A stretch of 63,312 bases of DNA from positions 1 through 63,312 of the forward strand of contig DAHXNO010000177.1 in the NCBI GenBank assembly GCA_027365345.1. Reading direction: 5' to 3'. The notes below the pieces were generated by a model that worked only from the letters and a program-made list of their open reading frames with translations, was not told the origin of the DNA and ran no database searches. The translations under genes and the position numbers were made by a program. Positions 44,284 through 53,146 of this stretch are shown here, in pieces; positions within the stretch are counted from its first letter, which is position 1, and each line of letters opens with the position of its first letter. The stretch comes from Granulicella sp. (GTDB taxonomy: Bacteria > Acidobacteriota > Terriglobia > Terriglobales > Acidobacteriaceae).

Positions 44284-45481
44284 GGAGAGGATCAGTGGAG
44301 CGTAAGCTCTCCCGCAAGAGCAGGCGGCGGCAGTGCCGTGCGATTTGGAGATCTTCCCCGCTCGGGACGATGCGAACCGGAACGCTGGAGTCCTGGGAGG
44401 AGATGGTGGAGCTGGATGTGGCGTTGGCCTGTTCATCGAGGGTGAGGCCAAGGAACCTGAGATGCGCACAGATCTTTGTTCTGACCAGAGTGCTGTGTTC
44501 TCCGATGCCTCCTGACAGGACGAGCATCTCCAACCCATCCAAGACGACGGCGTAGGCGGCGATGGTCTTGGCCACTGCCGTGCAAAAGACGTCGAGGGCC
44601 AATTGCGCCTGCGCATCGCCGGCTTCTGCGGAGGCGGTGAGGGTTCGGATGTCCGCACTTGTGCCGGAGAGCCCCTTGAGTCCCGATTCGCGGTTCAGCA
44701 GGGTCTCCAGATCGTCCGTGTCCATCCGCTTGCCACGCATGAGGTAAAGCAGAACCCCGGGGTCCAGGTCGCCGGTTCGTGTGCCCATGGGAATGCCTCC
44801 AGTTGGAGTGAGCCCCATGCTGGTATCGATGGAGCAGCCATTCTTGACGGCGGTGAGGCTGGCTCCGTTGCCCAGATGAGCGAAGACGGCACGCGCGGGA
44901 AGCTCTGCGCCCAGAGCATGCACGATGGATTCGTAGGAAAGTCCGTGGAATCCATATCGGCGAACCCCTTCCGCGAAGAGGCTATGCGGGATTGGGAAGC
45001 GTGACGCGGTAAGGGGCAGGGTGCGGTGGAAGGCGGTATCGAAGCAGGCAAACTGGGGTACGGCGGGATAGGCCGATTCCGCCTGCTCGATGAGCGCCAG
45101 CGCCAAGGGAATGTGCAGGGGCGCGAAGTGGGTGTATTGGCGGAGTGTATCAAGAACGCTGTTGGTAATCCGCTGGTGTTCGATCAGCTTTGGACCGCCA
45201 TGGACGACGCGATGCCCGATGGCTTTGGGTGGGTGGATGCCGTGGCTGGCCAGCCATTGCGAAACGGAATGCAACGCCTGCTGGTGGGTCTCCAAAGCAA
45301 GCGTTTCGGATCGCAGGATACGGCCATGCGCATCCCGCAGCGACAGCGTGGCATCCGTTTCACCCAATCGCTCGGCAGTGGCGTCGAGGAGCAATTGTTC
45401 GTCGTTTTGCGATGAAACATAGAGTCCCGTCTTCAGGCTGGAAGAACCGGTATTCACTACGAGTATCGAATCGCCTGGCAT
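44279..45481 (-). CDS. ackA: Acetate kinase
   Basis: 400 residues, the normal length. Signatures: ILVVNTGSSSLKTGLY at the N-terminus, GHRVVHGG, FDTAFHRTLP, RRYGFHGLSYESI, HLGNGASLTAV and TPTGGIPMGTRTGDLDPG. It makes ATP and acetate from acetyl phosphate. It is divergent from phosphoketolase, which produces acetyl phosphate, so the pair forms an ATP-yielding bypass. A TGTGA-N6-TCACC box lies 73 bases upstream of the start with GATATT/TATTGT as a candidate -10 facing this gene. Confidence 0.95.
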   Translation of the reverse strand: MPGDSILVVNTGSSSLKTGLYVSSQNDEQLLLDATAERLGETDATLSLRDAHGRILRSETLALETHQQALHSVSQWLASHGIHPPKAIGHRVVHGGPKLIEHQRITNSVLDTLRQYTHFAPLHIPLALALIEQAESAYPAVPQFACFDTAFHRTLPLTASRFPIPHSLFAEGVRRYGFHGLSYESIVHALGAELPARAVFAHLGNGASLTAVKNGCSIDTSMGLTPTGGIPMGTRTGDLDPGVLLYLMRGKRMDTDDLETLLNRESGLKGLSGTSADIRTLTASAEAGDAQAQLALDVFCTAVAKTIAAYAVVLDGLEMLVLSGGIGEHSTLVRTKICAHLRFLGLTLDEQANATSSSTISSQDSSVPVRIVPSGEDLQIARHCRRLLLRESLRSTDPLQ

Positions 45482-45553
45482 AGCGTCGCCTTTTCCACCC
45501 GGAGTTCAGAAGACACTCCTTACAATATCGTTTCACGAATAGAAGCCAAAATT

Positions 45554-45569
45554 TGTGACATCTGTCACC
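45554..45569. promoter_or_regulatory. CRP/FNR-type box between ackA and phosphoketolase
   Basis: TGTGACATCTGTCACC in the 196-base divergent region. It is positioned about 73 bases before ackA and 109 before the phosphoketolase gene and could control both. Confidence 0.7.
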
Positions 45570-45677
45570 AAGACAGACGTTCGGTTGAGGCACACTGAAA
45601 GAAGAACGTCTTAGTCCGACGGATCGGGCAGCCGATATTGTCCTTGTTTGAGCCGCTAACCGTAAAGGAGCGCCATC

Positions 45678-48086
45678 ATGCCCTCTAGCGAGCAAGCCAA
45701 GCCTTCTGGATCTTTGAACGAGACGCCGTTGTCTGCGGAGGAGTTGCGAAAGACCATCGCCTACTGGCATGCCTGCAACTATCTTTGTGCGGGCATGATT
45801 TACCTGCGCGACAATCCGCTTTTGAAGCAGCCGCTGCGGCCCGAACACTTCAAGCACCGATTGCTGGGCCATTGGGGATCGGATCCGGGGCAGACGTTTA
45901 CGTGGGTTCATCTGAACCGCATGATCCGGAAGTACGACCTGAACATGATCTACATCTCCGGTCCTGGACACGGGGCTCCGGCAGTTCTCTCTAACTGTTA
46001 TCTGGAAGGCGTCTACTCGGAGGTCTATCCGGAGAAGAGCCAGGACGAAGAGGGCATGCTGAAGCTGTTTCGCGCCTTTTCCTTTCCCGGCCAGTTGGGG
46101 AGCCACTGCACGCCGGAGGTTCCGGGCTCCATCCATGAGGGAGGAGAACTGGGTTACAGCCTTTCGCATGCGTTTGGTGCGGCTTTTGACAATCCTGAGC
46201 TGATTGTGAACGTGGTGATTGGGGATGGTGAGGCTGAGACCGGGCCGATGGCTACATCGTGGCACAGCAACAAGTTCCTGAATCCAATCCGCGATGGAGC
46301 TGTTCTTCCCATCCTGCATCTGAACGGCTACAAGATCGCGAATCCAACGGTGCTCTCGCGCATTACGGCGAAGGAGCTGGAAGACCTGTTTCGGGGGTAC
46401 GGCTGGACTCCTTATGTTGTGGAAGGCGATGATCCGGTTCTGATGCATCAGAAGATGGCCGCGACGATGGAGGCCTGCATCGCCCAGATCCACGAGATTC
46501 AACAGCAGGCACGGAGTACGGGCGAAGTAGAGCGGCCGCGCTGGCCGATGATCATCCTCCGTAGTCCAAAGGGCTGGACCGGCCCCAAGGAGGTGGACGG
46601 GCACAAGGTGGAAGGCTTCTGGCGGGCGCATCAGGTTCCTGTGCTGGATGTCCAGAGCAATCCCGCGCATCTGCGCATGGTGGAAGACTGGATGCGCAGC
46701 TACAAGCCCGACGAACTGTTCGATGAGAGCGGCCGGCTGGTTGAGGAGTTGAGGGAGTTGGCCCCGAAGGGCGAACGCCGCATGAGCGCCAATCCGCACG
46801 CCAACGGAGGCAAGCTACGCAAGCCGCTGCATCTGCCTGACTTCCGGGAGTTTGCGGTAAAGGTGGAGAAGCCGGGAAGGGAAGAAGTTTCGCCGACGGC
46901 GACGCTGGGGAAGTTTCTGACCGAAGTGATGCGCCGGAACATGTCGAACTTTCGCATGTTCAGCCCCGATGAGAATGCGTCGAATAAGCTGGACGGGGTT
47001 TACGCGGCGAGCGAGAAGACGTGGATGGCTGCGATCAAGCCGGAAGACGCGGACGGTAGCGAGATTGCACCGGATGGCAGGGTAATGGAGATGCTGAGCG
47101 AGCACACCCTGGAAGGATGGTTGGAGGGTTACCTGCTGACGGGCCGACATGGTCTGTTCAATACCTATGAGGCGTTTGTTCACATCGTTGACTCGATGTA
47201 CAACCAGCATGCGAAATGGCTGGAAAAGTCCAAGCTGGAGATTGACTGGCGAGCGCCCGTCTCCTCCTTGAACCTGCTGATCTCATCGCTTGTCTGGAGA
47301 CAGGACCACAATGGATTCACCCATCAGGATCCTGGATTTCTGGATGTGGTGAGCAACAAGCGGGCGGACGTTACGCGAATCTATCTACCCCCCGACGCCA
47401 ATTGTCTGTTGAGCGTTGCCGACCACTGCCTGCGCAGCGAGGATTATGTGAATGTGATCGTCTCTGACAAGCAGATGCATCTGACGTACCTGACGATCGA
47501 AGAGGCGATTGTGCATTGCACCAAGGGCGTGGGCATCTGGGAGTGGGCCAGCAACGATAACGGCGTTGAGCCGGATGTGGTTGTGGCCAGCGCGGGCGAT
47601 ATTATGACGCAGGAAGCACTGGCGGCGGTCGCCATCCTGAGGGAACATTTTCCGGGCTTGAAGATCCGCTTTGTGAATGTGGTTGACCTGTATTGCCTGC
47701 AGCCCGATTCCGAGCATCCGCACGGGCTGTCTGACCGGGACTTCGACTCCTTGTTCACCAGGAACAAGCCGGTGATCTTCAACTTCCATGGATACCCGTG
47801 GCTGATCCACAAGTTCACCTACCGAAGGACCAATCACGCCAACATCCATGTTCGCGGCTACAAGGAAAAGGGCAACATCAACACGCCGCTGGAACTGGCG
47901 ATTCGCAATCAGGTAGACCGGTTCAATCTGGCCATTGATGTGATTGATCGGGTGCCCAGCCTGCAAGCTGCCGGCGGACACGTAAAGGAATGGCTGAAAG
48001 GGCAGATCATCGACAGCATCCACTACGCCTACAGCGAAGGTCAGGATAGGCCCGAGATCACTGGCTGGCGCTGGCCGGCATGGTAG
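45678..48086 (+). CDS. xfp: Phosphoketolase
   Basis: 802 residues, typical for D-xylulose-5-phosphate/fructose-6-phosphate phosphoketolases. Signatures: [70 protein letters not shown] and the thiamine-pyrophosphate motif [18 protein letters not shown]. It cleaves xylulose-5-P or fructose-6-P with phosphate to acetyl phosphate plus an aldose phosphate. With AckA it yields ATP without oxygen or NAD reduction. AAAGGAG precedes the ATG. Confidence 0.95.
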   Translation: MPSSEQAKPSGSLNETPLSAEELRKTIAYWHACNYLCAGMIYLRDNPLLKQPLRPEHFKHRLLGHWGSDPGQTFTWVHLNRMIRKYDLNMIYISGPGHGAPAVLSNCYLEGVYSEVYPEKSQDEEGMLKLFRAFSFPGQLGSHCTPEVPGSIHEGGELGYSLSHAFGAAFDNPELIVNVVIGDGEAETGPMATSWHSNKFLNPIRDGAVLPILHLNGYKIANPTVLSRITAKELEDLFRGYGWTPYVVEGDDPVLMHQKMAATMEACIAQIHEIQQQARSTGEVERPRWPMIILRSPKGWTGPKEVDGHKVEGFWRAHQVPVLDVQSNPAHLRMVEDWMRSYKPDELFDESGRLVEELRELAPKGERRMSANPHANGGKLRKPLHLPDFREFAVKVEKPGREEVSPTATLGKFLTEVMRRNMSNFRMFSPDENASNKLDGVYAASEKTWMAAIKPEDADGSEIAPDGRVMEMLSEHTLEGWLEGYLLTGRHGLFNTYEAFVHIVDSMYNQHAKWLEKSKLEIDWRAPVSSLNLLISSLVWRQDHNGFTHQDPGFLDVVSNKRADVTRIYLPPDANCLLSVADHCLRSEDYVNVIVSDKQMHLTYLTIEEAIVHCTKGVGIWEWASNDNGVEPDVVVASAGDIMTQEALAAVAILREHFPGLKIRFVNVVDLYCLQPDSEHPHGLSDRDFDSLFTRNKPVIFNFHGYPWLIHKFTYRRTNHANIHVRGYKEKGNINTPLELAIRNQVDRFNLAIDVIDRVPSLQAAGGHVKEWLKGQIIDSIHYAYSEGQDRPEITGWRWPAW

Positions 48087-48127
48087 AGGGAAGGTGTGCC
48101 GGTTGATGGCTGGCGCAGGTTCCCCAC

Positions 48128-49045
48128 TTAGGTATGGAAGGCAGGCTGGGTCTCGTCGGAGTCTCTGCCGAAGGGCACGGTCAGTACCGGGCAGGGAGCT
48201 TCGGCAATCACTCGATAGGCGATATGCGGCGCCAGGCCGGTTCCCGTCATGGATGCCTGACGAACTCCGAGAACCACAGTGGCCGCATCGTGCTCGCGTG
48301 CATATTCGACGATTGCCTGGGAGACTTCACTGCCGAAGGTGACGGCACAAACCGGATTGCCGACCACACTACAGGCGACTTGCCTTAGTGCGCAGGTAAG
48401 GATAGTGGGAATGACCTCCATTTTCTGGCTGGATTGCAGAACACGGGGAAGAACATGCAGGCAGTGCAGTTCCGTGTGGCAGGATTCAGAGAGGGCGGCC
48501 GCATAGGCAATGGCGCGAGTGGTGGTCCGATGGAAGTCTGTGGCGAACAGGACAGGCTGGGAGTGCGGACGCCTGGCACGGTGTGTGACCGAAATTGGGC
48601 CGACGGCCAGCACAGGACATGGCGATTTCCTGAGCACTGTTTCGACAATCGTCTCCAATGGGAAGGGCTCGTGACCACGAGTCGAGTCAACTCCAAGCAC
48701 GATGAGGTCGGCTTGCATGGCCTTGGCCTGGCGCAGAATCGCATCGGCGGGATGGCCGGACTCGGTACTGATCTGGCACTCGATGCCGCGGGCGAGAGCG
48801 TGACTCACCAACCCCGAGGAATCGCTCGGGGCCGAAGTGAATGCATGGCCGAGGGATGGATCGGATGCCTGGGGTTCCGTTGCATCTGTCTCCGCAGGTT
48901 CGACAGTCTTGAGCACCGTAAGCCTGGAGTGAAACGCTTGCGCCAGATCGAGGGCGCAGCAGAAGGCAGCGCCTGACACGGTTGAACAGTCTGTCGCCAG
49001 CAGAATTCGCAGAAACGACGGGAACTCGGAACTTTGCTTCGACAT
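48128..49045 (-). CDS. Tandem universal stress protein
   Basis: 305 residues with two Usp domains: ILLATDCSTVSGAAFCCALD at the N-terminus ending RKSPCPVLAVGP near residue 150, then ILFATDFHRTTTRAIAYAAAL (as PVLFATDFHRTT) ending EAPCPVLTVPFG. The G-x2-G-x9-G ATP motif is degenerate in both halves (GVDSTRGHEPF; GVRQASMTGTGL), so nucleotide binding is uncertain. It is convergent with phosphoketolase, 41 bases apart. Tandem Usps are typical of anaerobic-survival regulons. Confidence 0.85.
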   Translation of the reverse strand: MSKQSSEFPSFLRILLATDCSTVSGAAFCCALDLAQAFHSRLTVLKTVEPAETDATEPQASDPSLGHAFTSAPSDSSGLVSHALARGIECQISTESGHPADAILRQAKAMQADLIVLGVDSTRGHEPFPLETIVETVLRKSPCPVLAVGPISVTHRARRPHSQPVLFATDFHRTTTRAIAYAAALSESCHTELHCLHVLPRVLQSSQKMEVIPTILTCALRQVACSVVGNPVCAVTFGSEVSQAIVEYAREHDAATVVLGVRQASMTGTGLAPHIAYRVIAEAPCPVLTVPFGRDSDETQPAFHT

Positions 49046-49180
49046 ACCCTCTCCTGAGAGAAACCTGAGGGTGCAAGCTCAGGCCACACGGGTTACCGGT
49101 TGCAGGCAGATGCTGAACGGAGATGGAGAGTGAAGGCGCTTGTATGGCCAACGCAGAGCGCGCTGGGTAGGAGCGGATTC

Positions 49181-49420
49181 TCAAAAAAAGAAGACTCTCC
49201 TGATGTCTGCTTTCGGCGTTGGTGGACGGTGATAGCCGGTCCTGGCAACGACGGTGACACCGCCCGACGAATCGAGAATCCGTTGCGAGATCTCTGAGCA
49301 AGTGGGACAAAGCCAGAAGAACTCCGTGTCAGCGGAGCGGGGCTTTAGCGCGTACAGTTCTCCATCCCTTATCGATTTGACTTCTACATGGCAGACCGGG
49401 TTGGCGCAATGGGTAACCAT
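49181..49420 (-). CDS. Small zinc-binding protein
   Basis: 79 residues: THCANPVCHVEVKSIRDGEL then FFWLCPTCSEISQ, i.e. two Cys pairs (C-x4-C and C-x2-C) forming a zinc-ribbon knuckle, followed by a Val-rich strand. Such short proteins occur in acidobacterial genomes without a known role. A perfect TGTGA-N6-TCACA box is 46 bases upstream with TACAGT as -10, so it appears to belong to the island's regulon; GGGAAGC precedes the ATG. Confidence 0.65.
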   Translation of the reverse strand: MVTHCANPVCHVEVKSIRDGELYALKPRSADTEFFWLCPTCSEISQRILDSSGGVTVVARTGYHRPPTPKADIRRVFFF

Positions 49421-49465
49421 TGCTTCCCTCTAGTCTGACTGTAGAAAGATCGGGGCTTGCGAAAC

Positions 49466-49481
49466 TGTGATCTGAATCACA
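49466..49481. promoter_or_regulatory. CRP/FNR-type box before the zinc protein
   Basis: TGTGATCTGAATCACA, a perfect TGTGA-N6-TCACA. On the minus strand a TACAGT hexamer begins 30.5 bases from its centre, placing the box near -42. It overlaps the last codons of the regulator gene at 49477. Confidence 0.8.
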
Positions 49482-50208
49482 GGAGTTGCATACAGGCGAG
49501 CTGTTCCAGCTTGACTGGATCGAGAACGAGGATCGATGCGCCGCGGATCTGGATGAGTTTGTCGCGTTTGAATTTGCTCAACAGACGAGTGACCGTTTCT
49601 CGGGAACTGCCGACCATATTGGCCAACTCTTCGTGAGTCAAGGCCATGGTGAAGCGCATCTCTGGTTTTCCGCAGGAAGCCATACGAGCCCAATCGAGCA
49701 AGAGCGAGGCCAAGCGTTCCGCTGCTGAACCCGACAGGGCGAGGCGGCGCGCATCGAAGAACGCGGTTTTGTATTCCTCGGAGAGGGATTTGGCGGCGTG
49801 CAGGCTTGCCTCTCCATGCTTCTCCAGAAACTCAAGGAATTCCTGGCGGCGGATGTTCTTGATCTCCGTGGGCTCGATGACCTCAGCGGTGACCTCGTAT
49901 TTTGAACCGGAGATGACCGCGCCAAGCCCGAGCACATCACCGGGCAATGCGATCTTCAAAATGAGGGTTTTTCCCTCTCTGGAGGTGCAGGACAGCTTGA
50001 CTTGCCCGGTACAAAGCACAAAGACGCCTGTACTTGGCTGGTCTTCTTCGAAGAGCCGGATGCCCTTGGGAAGGAACCGTTTGACGCCGAGCTTCTGGAA
50101 ATCAGCAAGCGCAGAGTCGCTCAAATTGCAGAACATGCGCAATGAGCGCAGCTCGCAATTGAAGCACTCATGATTGTGTCCTGTTGGCAAAGAAGACTTC
50201 ATACTCAA
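49477..50208 (-). CDS. CRP/FNR-family regulator with N-terminal Cys cluster
   Basis: 243 residues. The N-terminus HECFNCELRSLRMFC has Cys15, Cys18 and Cys27, and Cys66 or Cys74 lies in the cyclic-nucleotide-type beta barrel (STGVFVLCTGQVKLSC), so a redox- or oxygen-sensing Fe-S cluster like FNR is plausible though the spacing differs from E. coli FNR. The C-terminal helix-turn-helix THEELANMVGSSRETVTRLL carries RETVTR at 203-208, matching the CRP contacts R-E-T-V-G-R that read TGTGA. It therefore should bind the TGTGA-N6-TCACA boxes of this island. A candidate master regulator. Confidence 0.88.
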   Translation of the reverse strand: MSMKSSLPTGHNHECFNCELRSLRMFCNLSDSALADFQKLGVKRFLPKGIRLFEEDQPSTGVFVLCTGQVKLSCTSREGKTLILKIALPGDVLGLGAVISGSKYEVTAEVIEPTEIKNIRRQEFLEFLEKHGEASLHAAKSLSEEYKTAFFDARRLALSGSAAERLASLLLDWARMASCGKPEMRFTMALTHEELANMVGSSRETVTRLLSKFKRDKLIQIRGASILVLDPVKLEQLACMQLL

Positions 50209-51044
50209 TCTTAGCCCCGCGTTTGTCTCTCCGGCTGTTGAGTTGCCCTTCGTTGTCCCTTCGCAGGGCTACTTTGCATGAGCGATGGTCCGTACCGGGC
50301 AGGAAGTTTTGGCCAGCAGGAAAGGGGTTGGTCCTTGAGGGATGGAATCGAGCCGGGACGAAGCCCTGCGCGCTCCGAGAACGATCCGGTCAGCATGAAG
50401 GTTCGCAACGAGGTGGAGGATGGAAGGTACAAATTTCCAACGCTCCACGACGGCATGGAGTGTTCGCCGATGGTACGCCGATTGCGGCTGCCCGTGCGCC
50501 AAAGCAGAAAAGACCGGCACATGGGATTTCAAAGTTGCTTTCTGATTCTGTTCTGACATCACAGGGTCGAGACACGGGCCGTACGCTCCAGTTTCGGCCG
50601 ACGCGAGCGCCAGGAGCCGGGCGCTGGCGGCTTTGAAACTGCGAACCATAGGATAACACGATGGTTGTCCAGGAGAGGCGTCACGTTTCCAGTGCCGGTA
50701 GGCGACGGGAAGACGCGGGGCCGGGAAGAAGATGGTCCGGCTAGCTCGCAGATGGATGGTACGGCAGATGCTGGCGATGGGGCGAGGCGTGAGGGGACAG
50801 AGTCGCCGGCGTGGCTGAGAGAGTGGATCCTGCATGGAGGGATGGTCCGCTTCGCGGTCATCCGGATTTGCGGCAGGACCGGTCCACGGAGCCGGCGCCG
50901 CCGGGCGGCCTGCGGATACGTTCCGATCGAGCGTTGGCTCCCATCCTGGGACGGGCGCGAGGGAGGATCCAGCAGGCAAGCTCGCGCTGGCCAGCCAGGA
51001 CCGGCGATAATCAGAAGCTGTAGACTGCTACCCAGTCGGCCTTG
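50209..51044. other. Intergenic region with a decayed Usp gene
   Basis: 835 bases between two divergent regulators' reading frames. Apart from the Usp remnant at 50269-50649 no gene, box or hairpin is supported. Confidence 0.4.
50269..50649 (-). pseudogene. Universal stress protein remnant
   Basis: The C-terminal ~65 codons read as a Usp domain end: ILHLVANLHADRIVLGARRA then FLLAKTSCPVRTIAHAK, matching the ADxIVLGxR and CPVxTV elements. The upstream part (MVRSFKAASARLLALASAE) no longer gives the KKILxPxDFS start and the ATP loop is missing. It probably decayed from a third Usp gene of the island by small indels. Confidence 0.45.
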
Positions 51045-52682
51045 ATGAAAGATTTCGTCCCTGATCCTGTTGAACCCGAATCCTTTCCAGCGGATCCCCG
51101 CTCGCTGCCCCATGCCGAACGGTGGCTGGCCGCGATCGTGGAATCGTCCGACGACGCGATCCTTATTGAATCGTTGACCGGCAGGATTGCAAGCTGGAAT
51201 GCGGCAGCGAGGCGGATCTTCGGATACGAAGCGGAAGAGGCAATTGGCCAGCCCGTGTCCTTGCTGGCGTGGCCAGGCGAGGAGCAACGAAGCGAAGGGT
51301 TTCTTGAACAGCTCCGCCGAGGGCAACGGGTGGAGCATTTTGAGGTTGCCCGAAGGCATAAGAGTGGAAGAAAGATCTTCGTCTCGCTTAGCCTGTCCCC
51401 GATTGTGGATGGCAGCGGCGCGATCGTGGGCATAGCCAAGATTGCTCGCGACATTACCGAGCGGAAGACGGCAGAGGAAGCACTGGCTGAGCAGCAGTTG
51501 CGCCTGGCGGCCCTGATGGAACAAGAGGCGCGGGCCCGCGCGGAGGCACTGGCCGAGCACAGATTTCGGGATCTGATTGAGAGCGCTCCCGATGCCATCC
51601 TGCAGGTGGACGCCCGGGGTAGGATCGTGATCGCCAACCGCACAGCCGAGACGATGTTTGGATATAGCCACGATGAACTGATGGCCGTGAACGTGGATGC
51701 GCTGGCGCCAGAAGCAAACCGAGCCAACCATGCAGAACGCCGCAAGGACTTTGCCGCCGCAGGCGAGACCAGACCTATGGGACAAGGTCTTGACCTCTAC
51801 GCTCAGCGTAAAGATGGAACACAATTTCCAGTGGAGATCAGCCTGAGTCCTGTGCAGACGGAGAGCGGGACCTATGTGACGGCGGTTATCCGCGATGTAA
51901 CGGAACGGAAGCAGATTGAGCAGTGGGTGCATACGCTGCAGGAAAGTTATGTGACAGAGTTAGCGGCGCGGCATCAGGAGGCGGAGCGGTTGAACCAGCT
52001 CAAGAGCGAATTCATGGCCAGCATCAGCCATGAACTGCGTACGCCGCTGCACACGATCATTGGGTTCGCCGAGTTGCTGGGAGAGGAAGCCAACGGCCCG
52101 CTGAATGAGAAGCAAAGACGGTTCCTGCACCATATTCAAAGTGACTCCGAGCATCTGTTGGGCCTGATCAACGATGTGCTCGATCTGAGCCGCATTGAAG
52201 CGGGCGGCCTGAACCTGCACACCGAACCGTTGTCTGTGCGGGAGGTCGTCTGCGAGGCGGTGAATGCGCTTCTGCCCTATGCGGCTTCGAAGTCTGTGTC
52301 GCTGCGCGGGAGCGACGATCTGGACCATCGTGTGGTGGCGGATCCTATGCGTCTGCGCCAGATCCTCTCCAACCTGATCCACAATGGAGTGAAGTTCACT
52401 CCGGCAGGTGGCAAGGTGTGGGTAGAAGCCGCTGCTGACGAAGGCTTTGTGACGATTACGGTGTCTGACACCGGCGTGGGCATCCCGGCCAAAGAGTGCG
52501 AGCGGATTTTTGACAAGTTCTATCAGGTGGGCTTCACGCCGGCGGGGGGGCGGGAGGGGACCGGTCTTGGTCTGACGATCTGCCGGCATCTTGTGGAGAT
52601 GCAGGGTGGCAAGATCTGGGTGGAGAGCCGGCTGAGGCAGGGGAGCCGGTTTCATTTCACGCTGCCCGCCAGCCATCTGTGA
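51045..52682 (+). CDS. PAS-domain sensor histidine kinase
   Basis: 545 residues. Two PAS domains (WLAAIVESSDDAILIESLTG onwards, and FRDLIESAPDAILQVDARGR) are followed by HisKA with phosphorylated His in MASISHELRTPLHTIIGF and HATPase_c with NLIHNGVKFTP, DTGVGIPAKECERIFDKF and GTGLGLTICRHLVEMQGG. No membrane segment is present, so it is cytoplasmic and may sense redox or a ligand through PAS. The receiver gene 45 bases downstream is the likely partner. Confidence 0.9.
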   Translation: MKDFVPDPVEPESFPADPRSLPHAERWLAAIVESSDDAILIESLTGRIASWNAAARRIFGYEAEEAIGQPVSLLAWPGEEQRSEGFLEQLRRGQRVEHFEVARRHKSGRKIFVSLSLSPIVDGSGAIVGIAKIARDITERKTAEEALAEQQLRLAALMEQEARARAEALAEHRFRDLIESAPDAILQVDARGRIVIANRTAETMFGYSHDELMAVNVDALAPEANRANHAERRKDFAAAGETRPMGQGLDLYAQRKDGTQFPVEISLSPVQTESGTYVTAVIRDVTERKQIEQWVHTLQESYVTELAARHQEAERLNQLKSEFMASISHELRTPLHTIIGFAELLGEEANGPLNEKQRRFLHHIQSDSEHLLGLINDVLDLSRIEAGGLNLHTEPLSVREVVCEAVNALLPYAASKSVSLRGSDDLDHRVVADPMRLRQILSNLIHNGVKFTPAGGKVWVEAAADEGFVTITVSDTGVGIPAKECERIFDKFYQVGFTPAGGREGTGLGLTICRHLVEMQGGKIWVESRLRQGSRFHFTLPASHL

Positions 52683-52693
52683 TGGGTGTCACT
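52678..52693. promoter_or_regulatory. CRP/FNR-type box before the receiver gene
   Basis: TGTGATGGGTGTCACT overlaps the kinase stop codon. TAAGCT begins 29.5 bases from its centre, giving a predicted start of transcription at or within a base of the GTG start codon at 52727. Confidence 0.7.
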
Positions 52694-52726
52694 GGCGGCG
52701 CGCTGGAACGCTTCTAAGCTGGCGGA

Positions 52727-53146
52727 GTGAACCCAGGACGGCTGGAACCTTCCGAAGGCATTTCGCGGGCTGTGGCCAAAAGGATCCTGATCGCAGACGA
52801 TCCGTTGAGCAGCCGGGAACTTCTGCGGTCCATGCTGGAGGCTGGCGGCTATGAAGTGCGTGACGCCGGGGATGGCGAACAGGTTTTGGAAAGAGCCAGT
52901 ACGTTCTTGCCCGAACTGATGATTCTGGATCTGCTGATTCCGAAGCTGGATGGATATGAGACCGCAAAGGTTCTGCGGAAGATGGAGGCCTTCAGGACAA
53001 CGCCTCTTATCGCGCTGGTAGCGGCATGGTCGGATGCGTCTCCGGAGCGAATTGCCCAGGCAGGCTTCACGGGGTATCTAGTGAAGCCGGTTCTTCCATC
53101 GCAACTGCGTAAGTGCATCTCCGGCTTGTTGTTCTCGGCTGGTTAA
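52727..53146 (+). CDS. Single-domain response regulator
   Basis: 139 residues from GTG 52727. Acidic pair Asp24-Asp25 (RILIADDPLSS), phospho-acceptor Asp68 (LMILDLLIPKLDG) and Lys120 (GYLVKP) are present. The usual Thr/Ser switch is replaced by Val98 (IALVAAW), which should alter signalling. No output domain. Its stop overlaps the 3' end of the convergent NtrC-type gene by four bases. It may relay between the PAS kinase and the NtrC regulator. Confidence 0.85.
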   Translation: MNPGRLEPSEGISRAVAKRILIADDPLSSRELLRSMLEAGGYEVRDAGDGEQVLERASTFLPELMILDLLIPKLDGYETAKVLRKMEAFRTTPLIALVAAWSDASPERIAQAGFTGYLVKPVLPSQLRKCISGLLFSAG

